From NCBI GenBank assembly GCA_963741565.1, contig CAVUIK010000009.1, positions 62,001 to 126,000 on the forward strand: a stretch of DNA of 64,000 nucleotides, given 5' to 3'. This document shows, one piece after another, positions 5,414-13,882 of the stretch. A program made the translations under genes and the position numbers. The stretch is from Ga0077555 sp963741565. GTDB lineage: Bacteria; Pseudomonadota; Alphaproteobacteria; Rhizobiales; Hyphomicrobiaceae. The notes beneath the pieces are model-generated. The model ran no database searches, was not told where the DNA came from, and saw nothing but the letters and a program-made list of their open reading frames with translations. Within the stretch, counting starts at the first letter, position 1; each line of letters opens with the position of its first letter.

Positions 5414-8410
5414 GTGCTCATCAAGCGCAACGACGCGAAAACGCGCAAATCCAGACTCTCGGCTCCGGCCGCCAACAGCGGCACGCTCGATCGCCGCAGC
5501 TTCCTCGCTCGTTCCGGCCTGACAGCGGGTGGGCTCGCCGGTCTCGGCTCGCTGTCGTTCGGCAGCATCCAGAAGGCGGAAGCCGCAGCCGGCACTGGTC
5601 CGCAGCCGGGTGTCCCCGTCTCGGTCAAGACCAACATCTGCACGCACTGCTCGGTCGGCTGCACGGTGAAGGCCGAGGTGCAGAATGGCGTCTGGGTCGG
5701 CCAGGAGCCCGCCTGGGATAGTCCCATCAACCGGGGCACGCATTGCGCGAAGGGCGCCGCGATCCGCGAGATCGTGATGGGCGACCGGCGCCTCAAGTAT
5801 CCGATGAAGCTCGTCAACGGCGAGTACCAGAAGATTTCATGGACGCAGGCGCTGGACGAGATCTCGAAGAAGATGCTTGAGATCCGCGAGACGTCGGGGC
5901 CGGAATCGGTGTGGTGGCTGGGCTCGGCCAAATTCACCAACGAGGCAGCCTATCTTTATCGCAAGATGGCCGCGTTCTGGGGCACCAACTCGGTCGATCA
6001 TCAGGCGCGTATCTGCCATTCGACAACAGTTGCCGGCGTCGCCAACACCTGGGGCTACGGCGCCCAGACCAACTCCTACAACGACATCCGCAACGCCAAG
6101 ACCATGATCATCATGGGTGGCAATCCCGCGGAGGCGCATCCGGTCTCGCTGCAGCACGTGCTCACCGGCAAGGAGATCAACCGCGCCAACCTGATCGTCA
6201 TCGACCCGCGCATGACGCGGACAGCTGCCCATGCCACCGAGTACGTGCGCATCCGCTCCGGCACCGACATTCCCGTGATCTGGGGCATGCTCTGGCACAT
6301 CTTCGAGAACGGCTGGGAGGACAAGGAGTTCATCCAGCAGCGCGTCTACGGCATGGACCTCGTGCGCGCCGAGGTGAAGAAGTGGGATCCGAAGACCGTC
6401 GAGGACGTCACTGGTGTCCCGGGCGAGCAGCTGAAGCGCGTCGCCGAGATGTTCGCGAAACAACGGCCATCGACGCTGATCTGGTGCATGGGCGCGACGC
6501 AGCATACCGTCGGCACCGCCAACGTGCGCGCGTATTGCACGCTGCTGCTGGCAACCGGCAACGTCGGCGCCCCCGGCACCGGCGCCAACATCTTCCGCGG
6601 CCACACCAACGTGCAGGGCGCGACGGACCTTGGTCTCGACGTGGTCACGCTGCCGCTCTACTACGGCCTTGATGACGGCGCCTGGGCCCACTGGGCGCGC
6701 GTCTGGGAGGTCGATCTCGCGTGGCTCGATGCCCGCTTCGACAAGAAGCCAGGCCCCAACAACACGACGATCAACTACCGCACGATGCCCGGCATTCCCT
6801 CGACGCGCTGGTTCGACGCGGTCACGCTGCCGAAGGATCAGGTCGACCAGAAAGACACCTTGAAGGCCGCGATCATCTTCGGTCACGGCGGCAACACCGT
6901 GCCGCGCATGCCGGAGATGACCAAAGGTCTCGCCAAGCTCGACCTGCTGGTCATCGCCGATCCGCATCCCACGAACTTCGTCTCGCTCGGCGGGCGCAAG
7001 GATGGCACGTATCTGCTGCCGATCGCGACCAACATGGAATGCGACGGCTCGCGCACAGCGTCAAACCGGTCGCTGCAGTGGGGCGAGAAGGTGGTAGAGC
7101 CAATCTTCGAGTCGGCGACCGACTACTGGGCGATTTACGAGCTCGCCAAGCGCCTTGGCTACGCCGACCGGATGTTCAAGAACATCAAGCTGGTGAAGGG
7201 CAAGTTCGGCGACGAACCGGAGGCCGAGTCAATCCTGCGCGAGATCAATAAGGGCGGCTTCTCGACCGGCTACTGCGGCCAGTCGCCGGAGCGGCTCAAG
7301 GCGCACATGAAGCACCAGGACAAGTTCGACATCGTCACCTTGCGTGCGCTGCCGAACGCGCCGGACGAGATCAAGGGCGATTATTACGGCTTGCCGTGGC
7401 CCTGCTGGGGCACGCCCGAGATGAAACACCCGGGCTCCGCCATTCTCTACAACACCACGATCCCGGTGAAGGAGGGCGGCGGCACGTTCCGCGCGCGCTT
7501 CGGCAACGAGTACGTCGTGAAAGTCAAAGAGAAGGACGCCGACGGCAAAGAGGTCGAGAAAGAGATCAAGCACAACCTTCTCGGCGAGGGCTACTACTCC
7601 AAGGATAGCGAGATCAAGGATGGCTACCCGCAGTTCACGCTGGGCGTTTTAAAGAAGCTCGGCTGGGACAAGGAGCTTACCGAGAAGGAGCTCGAGACGA
7701 TCACCAAGATCGGCGGCAACAACCCCGACAACGTTTCCTGGGCGATCGATTTCTCGGGCGGCATCCAGCGTGTCGCGATCGCACACAACTGCATCCCCTA
7801 CGGCAACGGCAAGGCCCGCGCGAATGCGTGGAACCTGCCGGATCCGGTCCCGGTGCATCGCGAGCCGATCTATTCGCCGCGCGTCGATCTCGTCGCCAAG
7901 TATCCGACGCGGCCCGACTTCAAGAGCTTCCGGGTGCCCAACATCGGCTTCTCCGTGCAAAAGGCGGCCGTCGACAAGGGGGTTGCAAAGGAGTTCCCGA
8001 TCATCTTGTCGTCCGGCCGGCTGGTCGAATACGAGGGCGGCGGCGAGGAAACGCGGTCCAACAAGTGGTTGGCCGAGCTGCAGCAGGACATGTTCGTCGA
8101 GATCAATCCGGCGGACGCGTCCGCCCGCAGCATTACCGACGGCCAGTTCGTCTGGGTGTATGGGCCAGAGTCCTCGTCCAAAGTGAGGGTCAAGGCGCTC
8201 GTCACTGAGCGCGTCGGCAAGGGCGTCGCCTGGATGCCGTTCCACTTCGGCGGCCATTTCCAGGGCGAGGACCAGCGCAAGAACTATCCGAAGGGCACCG
8301 ATCCGATCGTGCTTGGCGAGTCCGTCAATACGATCACGACCTACGGGTTCGATCCGGTGACGGCGATGCACGAAGGCAAGGTCACGCTCTGCCAGATCAA
8401 AGCAGCGTGA
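5414..8410 (+). CDS. fdhA: formate dehydrogenase alpha subunit, Mo-bis-MGD catalytic subunit, periplasmic
   Basis: Catalytic subunit of a formate dehydrogenase-N-type enzyme (998 aa), oxidising formate to CO2 at a molybdopterin guanine dinucleotide centre. The start is GTG 5414, seven bases after GGAGGA. A Tat signal DRRSFLARSGLTAGG (26-40) sends the folded protein to the periplasm. Cys76, Cys79, Cys83 and Cys111 (CTHCSVGC and THCAKG) bind the proximal 4Fe-4S cluster. The metal ligand is Cys201 in ARICHSTT, so this is the cysteine and not the selenocysteine form; the following His202 is the conserved catalytic His. The C-terminal dinucleotide-binding domain includes ILSSGRLVEYEGGGEETRS. It works with FdhB and FdhC below. 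Confidence 0.96.
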   Translation: MLIKRNDAKTRKSRLSAPAANSGTLDRRSFLARSGLTAGGLAGLGSLSFGSIQKAEAAAGTGPQPGVPVSVKTNICTHCSVGCTVKAEVQNGVWVGQEPAWDSPINRGTHCAKGAAIREIVMGDRRLKYPMKLVNGEYQKISWTQALDEISKKMLEIRETSGPESVWWLGSAKFTNEAAYLYRKMAAFWGTNSVDHQARICHSTTVAGVANTWGYGAQTNSYNDIRNAKTMIIMGGNPAEAHPVSLQHVLTGKEINRANLIVIDPRMTRTAAHATEYVRIRSGTDIPVIWGMLWHIFENGWEDKEFIQQRVYGMDLVRAEVKKWDPKTVEDVTGVPGEQLKRVAEMFAKQRPSTLIWCMGATQHTVGTANVRAYCTLLLATGNVGAPGTGANIFRGHTNVQGATDLGLDVVTLPLYYGLDDGAWAHWARVWEVDLAWLDARFDKKPGPNNTTINYRTMPGIPSTRWFDAVTLPKDQVDQKDTLKAAIIFGHGGNTVPRMPEMTKGLAKLDLLVIADPHPTNFVSLGGRKDGTYLLPIATNMECDGSRTASNRSLQWGEKVVEPIFESATDYWAIYELAKRLGYADRMFKNIKLVKGKFGDEPEAESILREINKGGFSTGYCGQSPERLKAHMKHQDKFDIVTLRALPNAPDEIKGDYYGLPWPCWGTPEMKHPGSAILYNTTIPVKEGGGTFRARFGNEYVVKVKEKDADGKEVEKEIKHNLLGEGYYSKDSEIKDGYPQFTLGVLKKLGWDKELTEKELETITKIGGNNPDNVSWAIDFSGGIQRVAIAHNCIPYGNGKARANAWNLPDPVPVHREPIYSPRVDLVAKYPTRPDFKSFRVPNIGFSVQKAAVDKGVAKEFPIILSSGRLVEYEGGGEETRSNKWLAELQQDMFVEINPADASARSITDGQFVWVYGPESSSKVRVKALVTERVGKGVAWMPFHFGGHFQGEDQRKNYPKGTDPIVLGESVNTITTYGFDPVTAMHEGKVTLCQIKAA

Positions 8411-8474
8411 GCGCGGCGCGAGGAGATAACGCGCCGGATGCGAAGTGGGCATCTGAAGGCGCAAGGAGAAGAAC

Positions 8475-9071
8475 ATGGCACGCATGAAATTCCTCTGCGA
8501 CGCGGATCGCTGCATCGAGTGCAACGCCTGCGTCACCGCCTGCAAGAACGAGCACGAGGTGCCCTGGGGCATCAACCGCCGCCGCGTCGTCACCATCAAC
8601 GACGGCAAACCCGGCGAGCGCTCGGTCTCGATGGCCTGCATGCACTGCACCGACGCGCCCTGTGCTGCCGTGTGTCCGGTCAACTGCTTCTACACGACCG
8701 AGGACGCGGTGGTGCTGCACTCGAAGGAGCTGTGCATCGGTTGCGGCTACTGCTTCTACGCCTGCCCGTTCGGCGCGCCGCAGTATCCAAAGCAGGCCAA
8801 TTTCGGTTCACGCGGCAAGATGGACAAGTGTACCTACTGCGCCGGCGGGCCCGAGGCCGACAGCACACCGGCCGAGTTCGTTGCCTACGGCACCAACCGC
8901 CTCGCCGAGGGCAAGCTGCCGATCTGCGCCGAGATGTGCTCGACCAAGGCGTTGCTCGCCGGCGACGGCGAGATCATCGCGCAGATTTACAAGGAGCGCG
9001 TGACCAAGCGTGGCTACGGTTCCGGCGCCTGGGGCTGGAAGACCGCCTACAAGGACGGCATCGCCACATAA
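8475..9071 (+). CDS. fdhB: formate dehydrogenase beta subunit, four-cluster ferredoxin-like
   Basis: Electron-transfer subunit (198 aa) carrying four 4Fe-4S clusters between FdhA and the membrane cytochrome. All sixteen ligands are present: Cys13/16/19/23, Cys55/58/63/67, Cys87/90/93/97 and Cys119/122/151/155. The start is ATG 8475 with AAGGAGAAG upstream. Unlike the E. coli FdnH subunit, it has no C-terminal transmembrane helix, so it must be held by its partners. It has no Tat signal of its own and presumably rides across the membrane with FdhA. The stop codon lies in a short tandem duplication described separately. Confidence 0.95.
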   Translation: MARMKFLCDADRCIECNACVTACKNEHEVPWGINRRRVVTINDGKPGERSVSMACMHCTDAPCAAVCPVNCFYTTEDAVVLHSKELCIGCGYCFYACPFGAPQYPKQANFGSRGKMDKCTYCAGGPEADSTPAEFVAYGTNRLAEGKLPICAEMCSTKALLAGDGEIIAQIYKERVTKRGYGSGAWGWKTAYKDGIAT

Positions 9072-9091
9072 GTGCCGCGCCACATAAGTGC
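9063..9091 (+). repeat. 13-bp direct repeat spanning the fdhB stop codon
   Basis: GCCACATAAGTGC occurs at 9063-9075 and again at 9079-9091, a period of 16 bases. The first copy contains the TAA stop of fdhB (9069-9071). This looks like a recent small tandem duplication at the gene end. Confidence 0.8.
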
Positions 9092-9097
9092 TGGCGT

Positions 9098-9121
9098 GGC
9101 GCGCCGGACCTCTGGCGCGCC
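9098..9121 (+). repeat. GGCGCGCC stem-loop between fdhB and fdhC
   Basis: The self-complementary octamer GGCGCGCC occurs at 9098-9105 and 9114-9121, separated by 8 bases, so the mRNA can form an 8-bp all-GC hairpin. No T-run follows, so it is not a terminator. It may protect or separate the fdhB and fdhC messages; this is inference. Confidence 0.55.
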
Positions 9122-9154
9122 CGAACGGCGCTGCGATGACAGGGAGAGACTTGC

Positions 9155-10192
9155 ATGACCATGTTCCATTTCTATCGGCGATCAGCGGCTGTTGCGATCG
9201 CCCTTCTGATGGCCCTTGTGCTGACCGCCGGCGGCGCGCTGGCGCAGCAGCCGAACTCGGTCAATCCGACGGCAAGCTCGGTCAACGAGCAGAAGCTTCT
9301 GGATGCTCTGAAACCGGCGGCTGGGTCGACATCAGCCATCCACGGCCGCGTCTCGATCCCCGATCAGAACTCGCGCAATCTGATCCAGCCGGCCGGCCAG
9401 GATTGGCGCGCGTTTCATGAGGGCACGTTGCCGCGCGTCGGCATGCTCAGCATTTTCGGCATGCTGACCCTGTTGACCCTCTTCCTGCTGATCCGCGGCC
9501 GCATCCGCATCTCGAACGGCTTCTCCGGCACGATGATCGAGCGGTTCGGCGGGGTTGAGCGCTTCGCCCACTGGCTGACGGCAATCTCGTTCCTTGTCCT
9601 GGGCCTGACCGGATTGAACCTGACGTTTGGCAAGTCGCTCTTGCTGCCGCTGATCGGCCCCGAGGCCTTCACGGCGCTGACCCAACTCGGCAAGTTCGTG
9701 CACAACTATGTGAGCTTCGCGTTCGCTCTCGGTCTCGTGCTGATGTTCGTGCTCTGGGTAAAGGACAACATTCCGCATCCGCGCGACCTGCTATGGATCG
9801 TCCAGGGCGGCGGTCTGTTCGGCAAGTTTCATCCGGCAGCCGCGCGCTTCAATTTCGGCCAGAAGCTCATCTTCTGGTCGGTCATCCTCGGCGGCGCCGG
9901 CCTGAGCGTGACCGGCTACGTCATGATGTTCCCGTTCCGCTTCACCGATATCGGTGGCATGCAATTCGCCAGCGTCGTGCACGGTCTCCTCGGTGTGGTG
10001 CTGGTGGCGATCATCATCGCGCACATCTACATCGGCTCGGTCGGTATGGAAGGTGCGTTCGGAGCGATGGGCACCGGCCAGGTCGACCTCAATTGGGCGA
10101 AGGACCACCATTCGATCTGGGTCGAACGAGTGACGGCAAAGAGTCCCGAGAAGATCACTGGCCTCCGGCGCTCGCCGGCACCGGCTGAATGA
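9155..10192 (+). CDS. fdhC: formate dehydrogenase gamma subunit, cytochrome b556
   Basis: Membrane cytochrome b subunit (345 aa) that passes electrons from the Fe-S subunit to quinone. It has an N-terminal signal peptide (1-30, ending GGALA before QQ), a periplasmic stretch, a first helix at about 94-113, then the four-helix cytochrome core at about 138-156, 183-201, 237-258 and 272-292. Candidate haem ligands are His139 (RFAHW), His183, His276 and His290. The start is ATG 9155 behind AGGGAGAG. The N-terminal extension with a signal peptide is usual for alpha- and betaproteobacterial FdhC and absent from E. coli FdnI. Confidence 0.93.
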   Translation: MTMFHFYRRSAAVAIALLMALVLTAGGALAQQPNSVNPTASSVNEQKLLDALKPAAGSTSAIHGRVSIPDQNSRNLIQPAGQDWRAFHEGTLPRVGMLSIFGMLTLLTLFLLIRGRIRISNGFSGTMIERFGGVERFAHWLTAISFLVLGLTGLNLTFGKSLLLPLIGPEAFTALTQLGKFVHNYVSFAFALGLVLMFVLWVKDNIPHPRDLLWIVQGGGLFGKFHPAAARFNFGQKLIFWSVILGGAGLSVTGYVMMFPFRFTDIGGMQFASVVHGLLGVVLVAIIIAHIYIGSVGMEGAFGAMGTGQVDLNWAKDHHSIWVERVTAKSPEKITGLRRSPAPAE

Positions 10193-10219
10193 AACGCGAT
10201 CAACGCAAGGATTGACCTC

Positions 10220-10381
10220 ATGAAAGCGTTTCTGTTCGCCCTGCTCGCCGTGATCGGCATCGGCTTTGCGGCATCTGCCGTGCTCGAGCAATACCAGCGC
10301 TCGGTGGACCAGGCCTTTGCCGGCTCCGCCGCGCGGCCGGATGCCGAGCCGAAACTGCGCGATAAGGCACCGAAAGGTTGA
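10220..10381 (+). CDS. 53-aa membrane peptide in the fdh operon
   Basis: Short gene between fdhC and mrp. The start is ATG 10220, with AAGGA (10206-10210) upstream; the stop is TGA 10379-10381. The product begins MKAFLFALLAVIGIGFAA, a single hydrophobic helix or uncleaved signal, followed by a hydrophilic tail containing LEQYQRSVDQAFAGSAAR and ending in KAPKG. Its TGA overlaps the TTG start of mrp as TTGA, so translation of the two is probably coupled. Position and membrane character suggest a small accessory subunit of the dehydrogenase, like other single-helix peptides of respiratory complexes. The function is unknown. Confidence 0.7.
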   Translation: MKAFLFALLAVIGIGFAASAVLEQYQRSVDQAFAGSAARPDAEPKLRDKAPKG

Positions 10382-11505
10382 CGGCCACGCTCCAGAGCGT
10401 CCGGGACGCCTTGCGACCGGTCCTCGGAGCCGATGGCCGTACACTGCTGCTCGACAGTGGGCGGCTCTCCGAGATCTTGATCGGGATCGGCCGGGTAACT
10501 TTCTCGATCGCCATCGGGCCGCGCGAGGCGGCCGCCTGGGAGCCTGTGCGGCTTGCGGCCGAACGTGCTGTTGCCGCCATCCCCAATATCGGCACAGTGC
10601 TCATTGCCTTGACCGCCAATCGTGCCGCCGTCCCAGCCGCGCCGCCCAATCGCGGAGACGGCACAGGCAGTGACGCAGCGCCGGCATCCGCTGACCTGCC
10701 CCAAGGCCTCGCCCAGATCCGACACGTCATTGCCATCGCATCGGGCAAAGGCGGCGTCGGGAAATCCACCACCGCCTGCAATGTGGCGTTGGCGTTCGCG
10801 GCCAACGGCTTGAAAGTCGGCGTGCTCGATGCCGATATCTACGGTCCGTCGATGCCGAAACTGTTCGCGCTGAAAGGCCAGCCCCGCATCACATCCGGGC
10901 GCACCCTGGAGCCGCTCGACGGCTATGGCTGCCGCGTTATGTCGATCGGCTTCGTGGTCGAGGCGGAAAAGGCCATGATCTGGCGTGGGCCGATGGTGGC
11001 CTCGGCCATTACGCAGATGCTGCGCGACGTGGCCTGGGGCGCGCTCGATGTGCTCGTCGTCGATATGCCCCCGGGCACGGGCGATGCGCAGCTGACGCTG
11101 GCGCAAAAGGCACCGCTCTCGGGCGCAGTCATCGTGTCGACGCCCCAAGATCTGGCGCTCATCGATGCGCGCCGCGGCGTCGCCATGTTCCGCGACGTTG
11201 GCGTGCCGATCCTCGGCCTCGTCGAGAACATGAGCACGTTCACCTGCGACGGCTGCGGCAAGCAGCATCATCCGTTCGGGCACGGCGGCGCGGAAACGGA
11301 GGCTGGACGGCTCGGCGTGCCGTTCCTCGGCGCGCTACCGCTCGATCTCGAGATCCGCGAGCGCTCGGATGCGGGGCTGCCGATCGTCGTCGCCTCGCCC
11401 GACAGCCAGCCATCGCAGGTCTATCGCGCGATTGCCAAGGCGCTGTGGGCCGCACTCGAGGCAGGCCCGCGTCCGTCGATGCCGCGCAAAGGGCTTGGCG
11501 ACTGA
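10378..11505 (+). CDS. mrp: Mrp/ApbC-type Fe-S cluster carrier ATPase
   Basis: P-loop ATPase of the Mrp/NBP35/ApbC family (375 aa), a cytoplasmic scaffold that transfers Fe-S clusters to apo-enzymes. Residues 1-80 form a degenerate MIP18-like domain, an Ala/Pro linker follows, and residues 115-360 are the ATPase. The deviant Walker A is GKGGVGKST (123-131), the switch is DMPPGTGD, and Cys290-x2-Cys293 (CDGC) is the bridging cluster site. The start is TTG 10378, overlapping the stop of the preceding peptide; no better start precedes the first domain. Sitting at the end of the formate dehydrogenase genes, it may serve the five or more Fe-S clusters of that enzyme. Confidence 0.93.
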   Translation: MTATLQSVRDALRPVLGADGRTLLLDSGRLSEILIGIGRVTFSIAIGPREAAAWEPVRLAAERAVAAIPNIGTVLIALTANRAAVPAAPPNRGDGTGSDAAPASADLPQGLAQIRHVIAIASGKGGVGKSTTACNVALAFAANGLKVGVLDADIYGPSMPKLFALKGQPRITSGRTLEPLDGYGCRVMSIGFVVEAEKAMIWRGPMVASAITQMLRDVAWGALDVLVVDMPPGTGDAQLTLAQKAPLSGAVIVSTPQDLALIDARRGVAMFRDVGVPILGLVENMSTFTCDGCGKQHHPFGHGGAETEAGRLGVPFLGALPLDLEIRERSDAGLPIVVASPDSQPSQVYRAIAKALWAALEAGPRPSMPRKGLGD

Positions 11506-11517
11506 CGTTTTCACCCG

Positions 11518-12753
11518 CTACTCCGTGGCCTTGCGTTGCGCCGGCTCCACGGCGGCCCCTTCCGCGAACAATGTGTCGATCTCGGATGTCGTAAATCCGT
11601 GCTCGCCGAGGACCTCGCGTGTGTGCTGACCAAACAAAGGCGCGGCGGCCGTGATCGCAGCGGGCGTCGCCGAGAACTTGACGGGAAAGCCGATGGTCTG
11701 CACCGGACCCGCAATGGGGTGCTCGACTGTCGTCACCATGTCGCGCGCGATGGTCTGGGGATGGACGTGCATCTCCATCACGTTCAGCACCGGCCCCGAT
11801 GGAATGCCGGCCTTCTCGAGCTGGACCAGCCATTCGGCCGTCGTCCTTGCCTTGAAATAGGGTGAGAGCACGCCGAGGAACTCCGGCAAGCGGTTCATGC
11901 GATCCTCGCCCTTCCGGAAGCGCGGATCGGTGGCAAGTTCCGGACAGCCGAGGATATCGCACAGCATCGGATACATCTTCGTGTTCGACGCGCCGACGTT
12001 GACCCAGCCGTCCTTCGTCTCGAACGCCTGGTACGGTGTATTCAGGGGATGCGCGGAGCCCATCGGGCCCGGCGCCACCCCGGTCGCCAGTGCGATCGCG
12101 GATTGCCAGTAGGTCAACGTGATGCCCGCCTCGAACAGCGACGTATCGACGACCTGGCCTTCACCCGTCTTGAGCTTGTGTGCGTAGGCGGCGGCCACGC
12201 CCATCGCCCCGATAATGCCCGCCGTGATATCGCAAGCCGGCGAGCCAACCTTCACCGGCGGGCGGCCCGGCCCTTCGCCGGTGATCGACATCAGACCCGA
12301 CATGCCCTGCGCGATCAGATCGTAGCCGCCCTGATCCGAGATCGGGCCGGTGCGGCCGAAGCCCGAGATCGCACAATAAATCAAGCCCGGATTGATCTTC
12401 TTGAGTTCCTGGTAGCCGAGCCCCAGTTTGTCGAGCGTATCGTGCCGATAATTCTCGATCAGCACGTCGGTGGTCTTGACGAGCCGCTTCAGTGCATCGC
12501 GCCCGGCGGGCTTCTTCAGGTCCAGCACGACGCCGCGCTTGTTGCGGTTCATCATCATGTAGGCGGCCAACTCACCCTTGATATCGGGAGGCAGCATTTT
12601 TCGCGTATCGTCGCCGCCGTCCGCCTTCTCGATCTTGATCACATCTGCGCCCATATCGGCGAGCATCCGCGCACAAGTCGGTCCGGCCATGACGTGCGCC
12701 ATATCGAGCACCTTCATCCCGACGAGCGGACCTGAGCGTTTCGGGGCGGGCAT
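11518..12753 (-). CDS. CaiB/BaiF family (class III) CoA-transferase
   Basis: Class III CoA-transferase (411 aa), moving CoA between carboxylic acids through a covalent Asp adduct. The start is ATG 12753 with CAGGAGA upstream; a longer frame to 12852 adds sequence without family character. Family signatures: GPLVGMKVLDMAHVMAGP at the N-terminus, LADMGADVIKIEK (31-43), NKRGVVLDLKKPAG, and Asp175 in GSPACDITAGIIG as the catalytic residue. The 3' end converges with mrp, 12 bases apart. It is divergent from the TauD-type dioxygenase gene, sharing a 196-base upstream region. The substrate is not predictable. Confidence 0.92.
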   Translation of the reverse strand: MPAPKRSGPLVGMKVLDMAHVMAGPTCARMLADMGADVIKIEKADGGDDTRKMLPPDIKGELAAYMMMNRNKRGVVLDLKKPAGRDALKRLVKTTDVLIENYRHDTLDKLGLGYQELKKINPGLIYCAISGFGRTGPISDQGGYDLIAQGMSGLMSITGEGPGRPPVKVGSPACDITAGIIGAMGVAAAYAHKLKTGEGQVVDTSLFEAGITLTYWQSAIALATGVAPGPMGSAHPLNTPYQAFETKDGWVNVGASNTKMYPMLCDILGCPELATDPRFRKGEDRMNRLPEFLGVLSPYFKARTTAEWLVQLEKAGIPSGPVLNVMEMHVHPQTIARDMVTTVEHPIAGPVQTIGFPVKFSATPAAITAAAPLFGQHTREVLGEHGFTTSEIDTLFAEGAAVEPAQRKATE

Positions 12754-12949
12754 GACGTGGTCTCCTGTCATTCGAGGGTCGAGCGTGTCTTGCACTTGGT
12801 GCCTCATTGGACGCCGCCCGGCAAGTGGGTGCGGCAAGCCTTCGATGACCATGTTTCGTTCACCAACGCCCTGGCGACGCGAGATTTGGCTGACACACGG
12901 CAGGCGATGCGACTACTCTGGCCGCATTGACGACGACGGGAGCCAGCGC

Positions 12950-13852
12950 ATGCGCATCACCATCAAGCAGTTGCATCCCCTGTTCGTCGGCGAGGTTGAC
13001 GGCGTCGAACTGTCCGGCTCGCTCGACGCACAAACGATCGCCGCCATCGACAATGCGATTAATCGCTATGGCGTCCTCGTGTTCCACAATCAGAGGCTCG
13101 ACGACGACGCCCTGCTGGCGTTTGGGCAGCGCTTCGGCCCCATTGCGAAACCGCGCGATCCTCGCGGCGGGCACCGGCTGAAGTACGCCGCCGTTGCCGA
13201 CATCTCCAATCTCAATCTGAAGAACGAGTTGCGCAGCCGCGACGACCATCGCCGCCTCGATGCGCTCGGCAATCAGCTCTGGCATTCGGACGCATCGTTC
13301 CGGCCGATCTCCGGCGCGCTGTCGATGCTGCATGCCCACGTCGTGCCGCCCGCCGGTGGCGACACCGAGTTCGCGGATCTGCGCGCGGCCTATGACGCCC
13401 TCGAGCCCGCGATGCAGGCCATGATCGAGGGCCAGATGGCCGTCCACTCGATCTTCCATTCGCGCGGTCTTCTCGGCCACACCACCTACACGGACGCCGA
13501 GCGCGCAGCACTGCCCGACGTGCGCCACCCGATGGTCCGCTCACACCCGGCCTCCAAGCGCCGGACGCTCTATCTCGGCTCGCACGCCGATCACATCGTC
13601 GGCATGCCCGTCCCTGAGGGGAAGCTGCTGATCCGCGATCTCATGGAGCACGCGACGGAGCGCCGCTTCGTTCACACCCACAAGTGGGCCGTCGGCGATC
13701 TGGTAATCTGGGACAACCGCTGCACGCTGCACCGGGGACGGCGCTACGACGACGCGACCTACAAACGGGACCTGCGCCGCGTGACGACCCAAGATATGGA
13801 CAGCCGCAACGACAATCCGGAGCTGGTGCGAGCGCTCGAAGCGGTGTCCTGA
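12950..13852 (+). CDS. TauD/TfdA-family Fe(II)/2-oxoglutarate dioxygenase
   Basis: Non-haem iron, 2-oxoglutarate-dependent dioxygenase (300 aa) of the taurine/2,4-D dioxygenase family. The iron triad is visible: His112-x-Asp114 in LWHSDASF and His261 in NRCTLHRG; Arg in YKRDLRR (271-277) fits the 2-oxoglutarate carboxylate. The N-terminal GVELSG and GVLVFHNQ motifs match TfdA-like members. The start is ATG 12950; the frame continues upstream to 12578 but over the divergent gene. With the CoA-transferase on one side and the enol-lactonase-like gene on the other, it may open degradation of an aryloxy- or sulfo-acid. The substrate is unknown. Confidence 0.92.
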   Translation: MRITIKQLHPLFVGEVDGVELSGSLDAQTIAAIDNAINRYGVLVFHNQRLDDDALLAFGQRFGPIAKPRDPRGGHRLKYAAVADISNLNLKNELRSRDDHRRLDALGNQLWHSDASFRPISGALSMLHAHVVPPAGGDTEFADLRAAYDALEPAMQAMIEGQMAVHSIFHSRGLLGHTTYTDAERAALPDVRHPMVRSHPASKRRTLYLGSHADHIVGMPVPEGKLLIRDLMEHATERRFVHTHKWAVGDLVIWDNRCTLHRGRRYDDATYKRDLRRVTTQDMDSRNDNPELVRALEAVS

Positions 13853-13882
13853 AGCAGCTCAGGACGCCACTTAATTCTCGGC

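Noticed and set aside
6011..6019. Possible selenocysteine at the FdhA metal site
   Set aside because: The codon is TGC (Cys201), not TGA, and no SECIS-like need arises.
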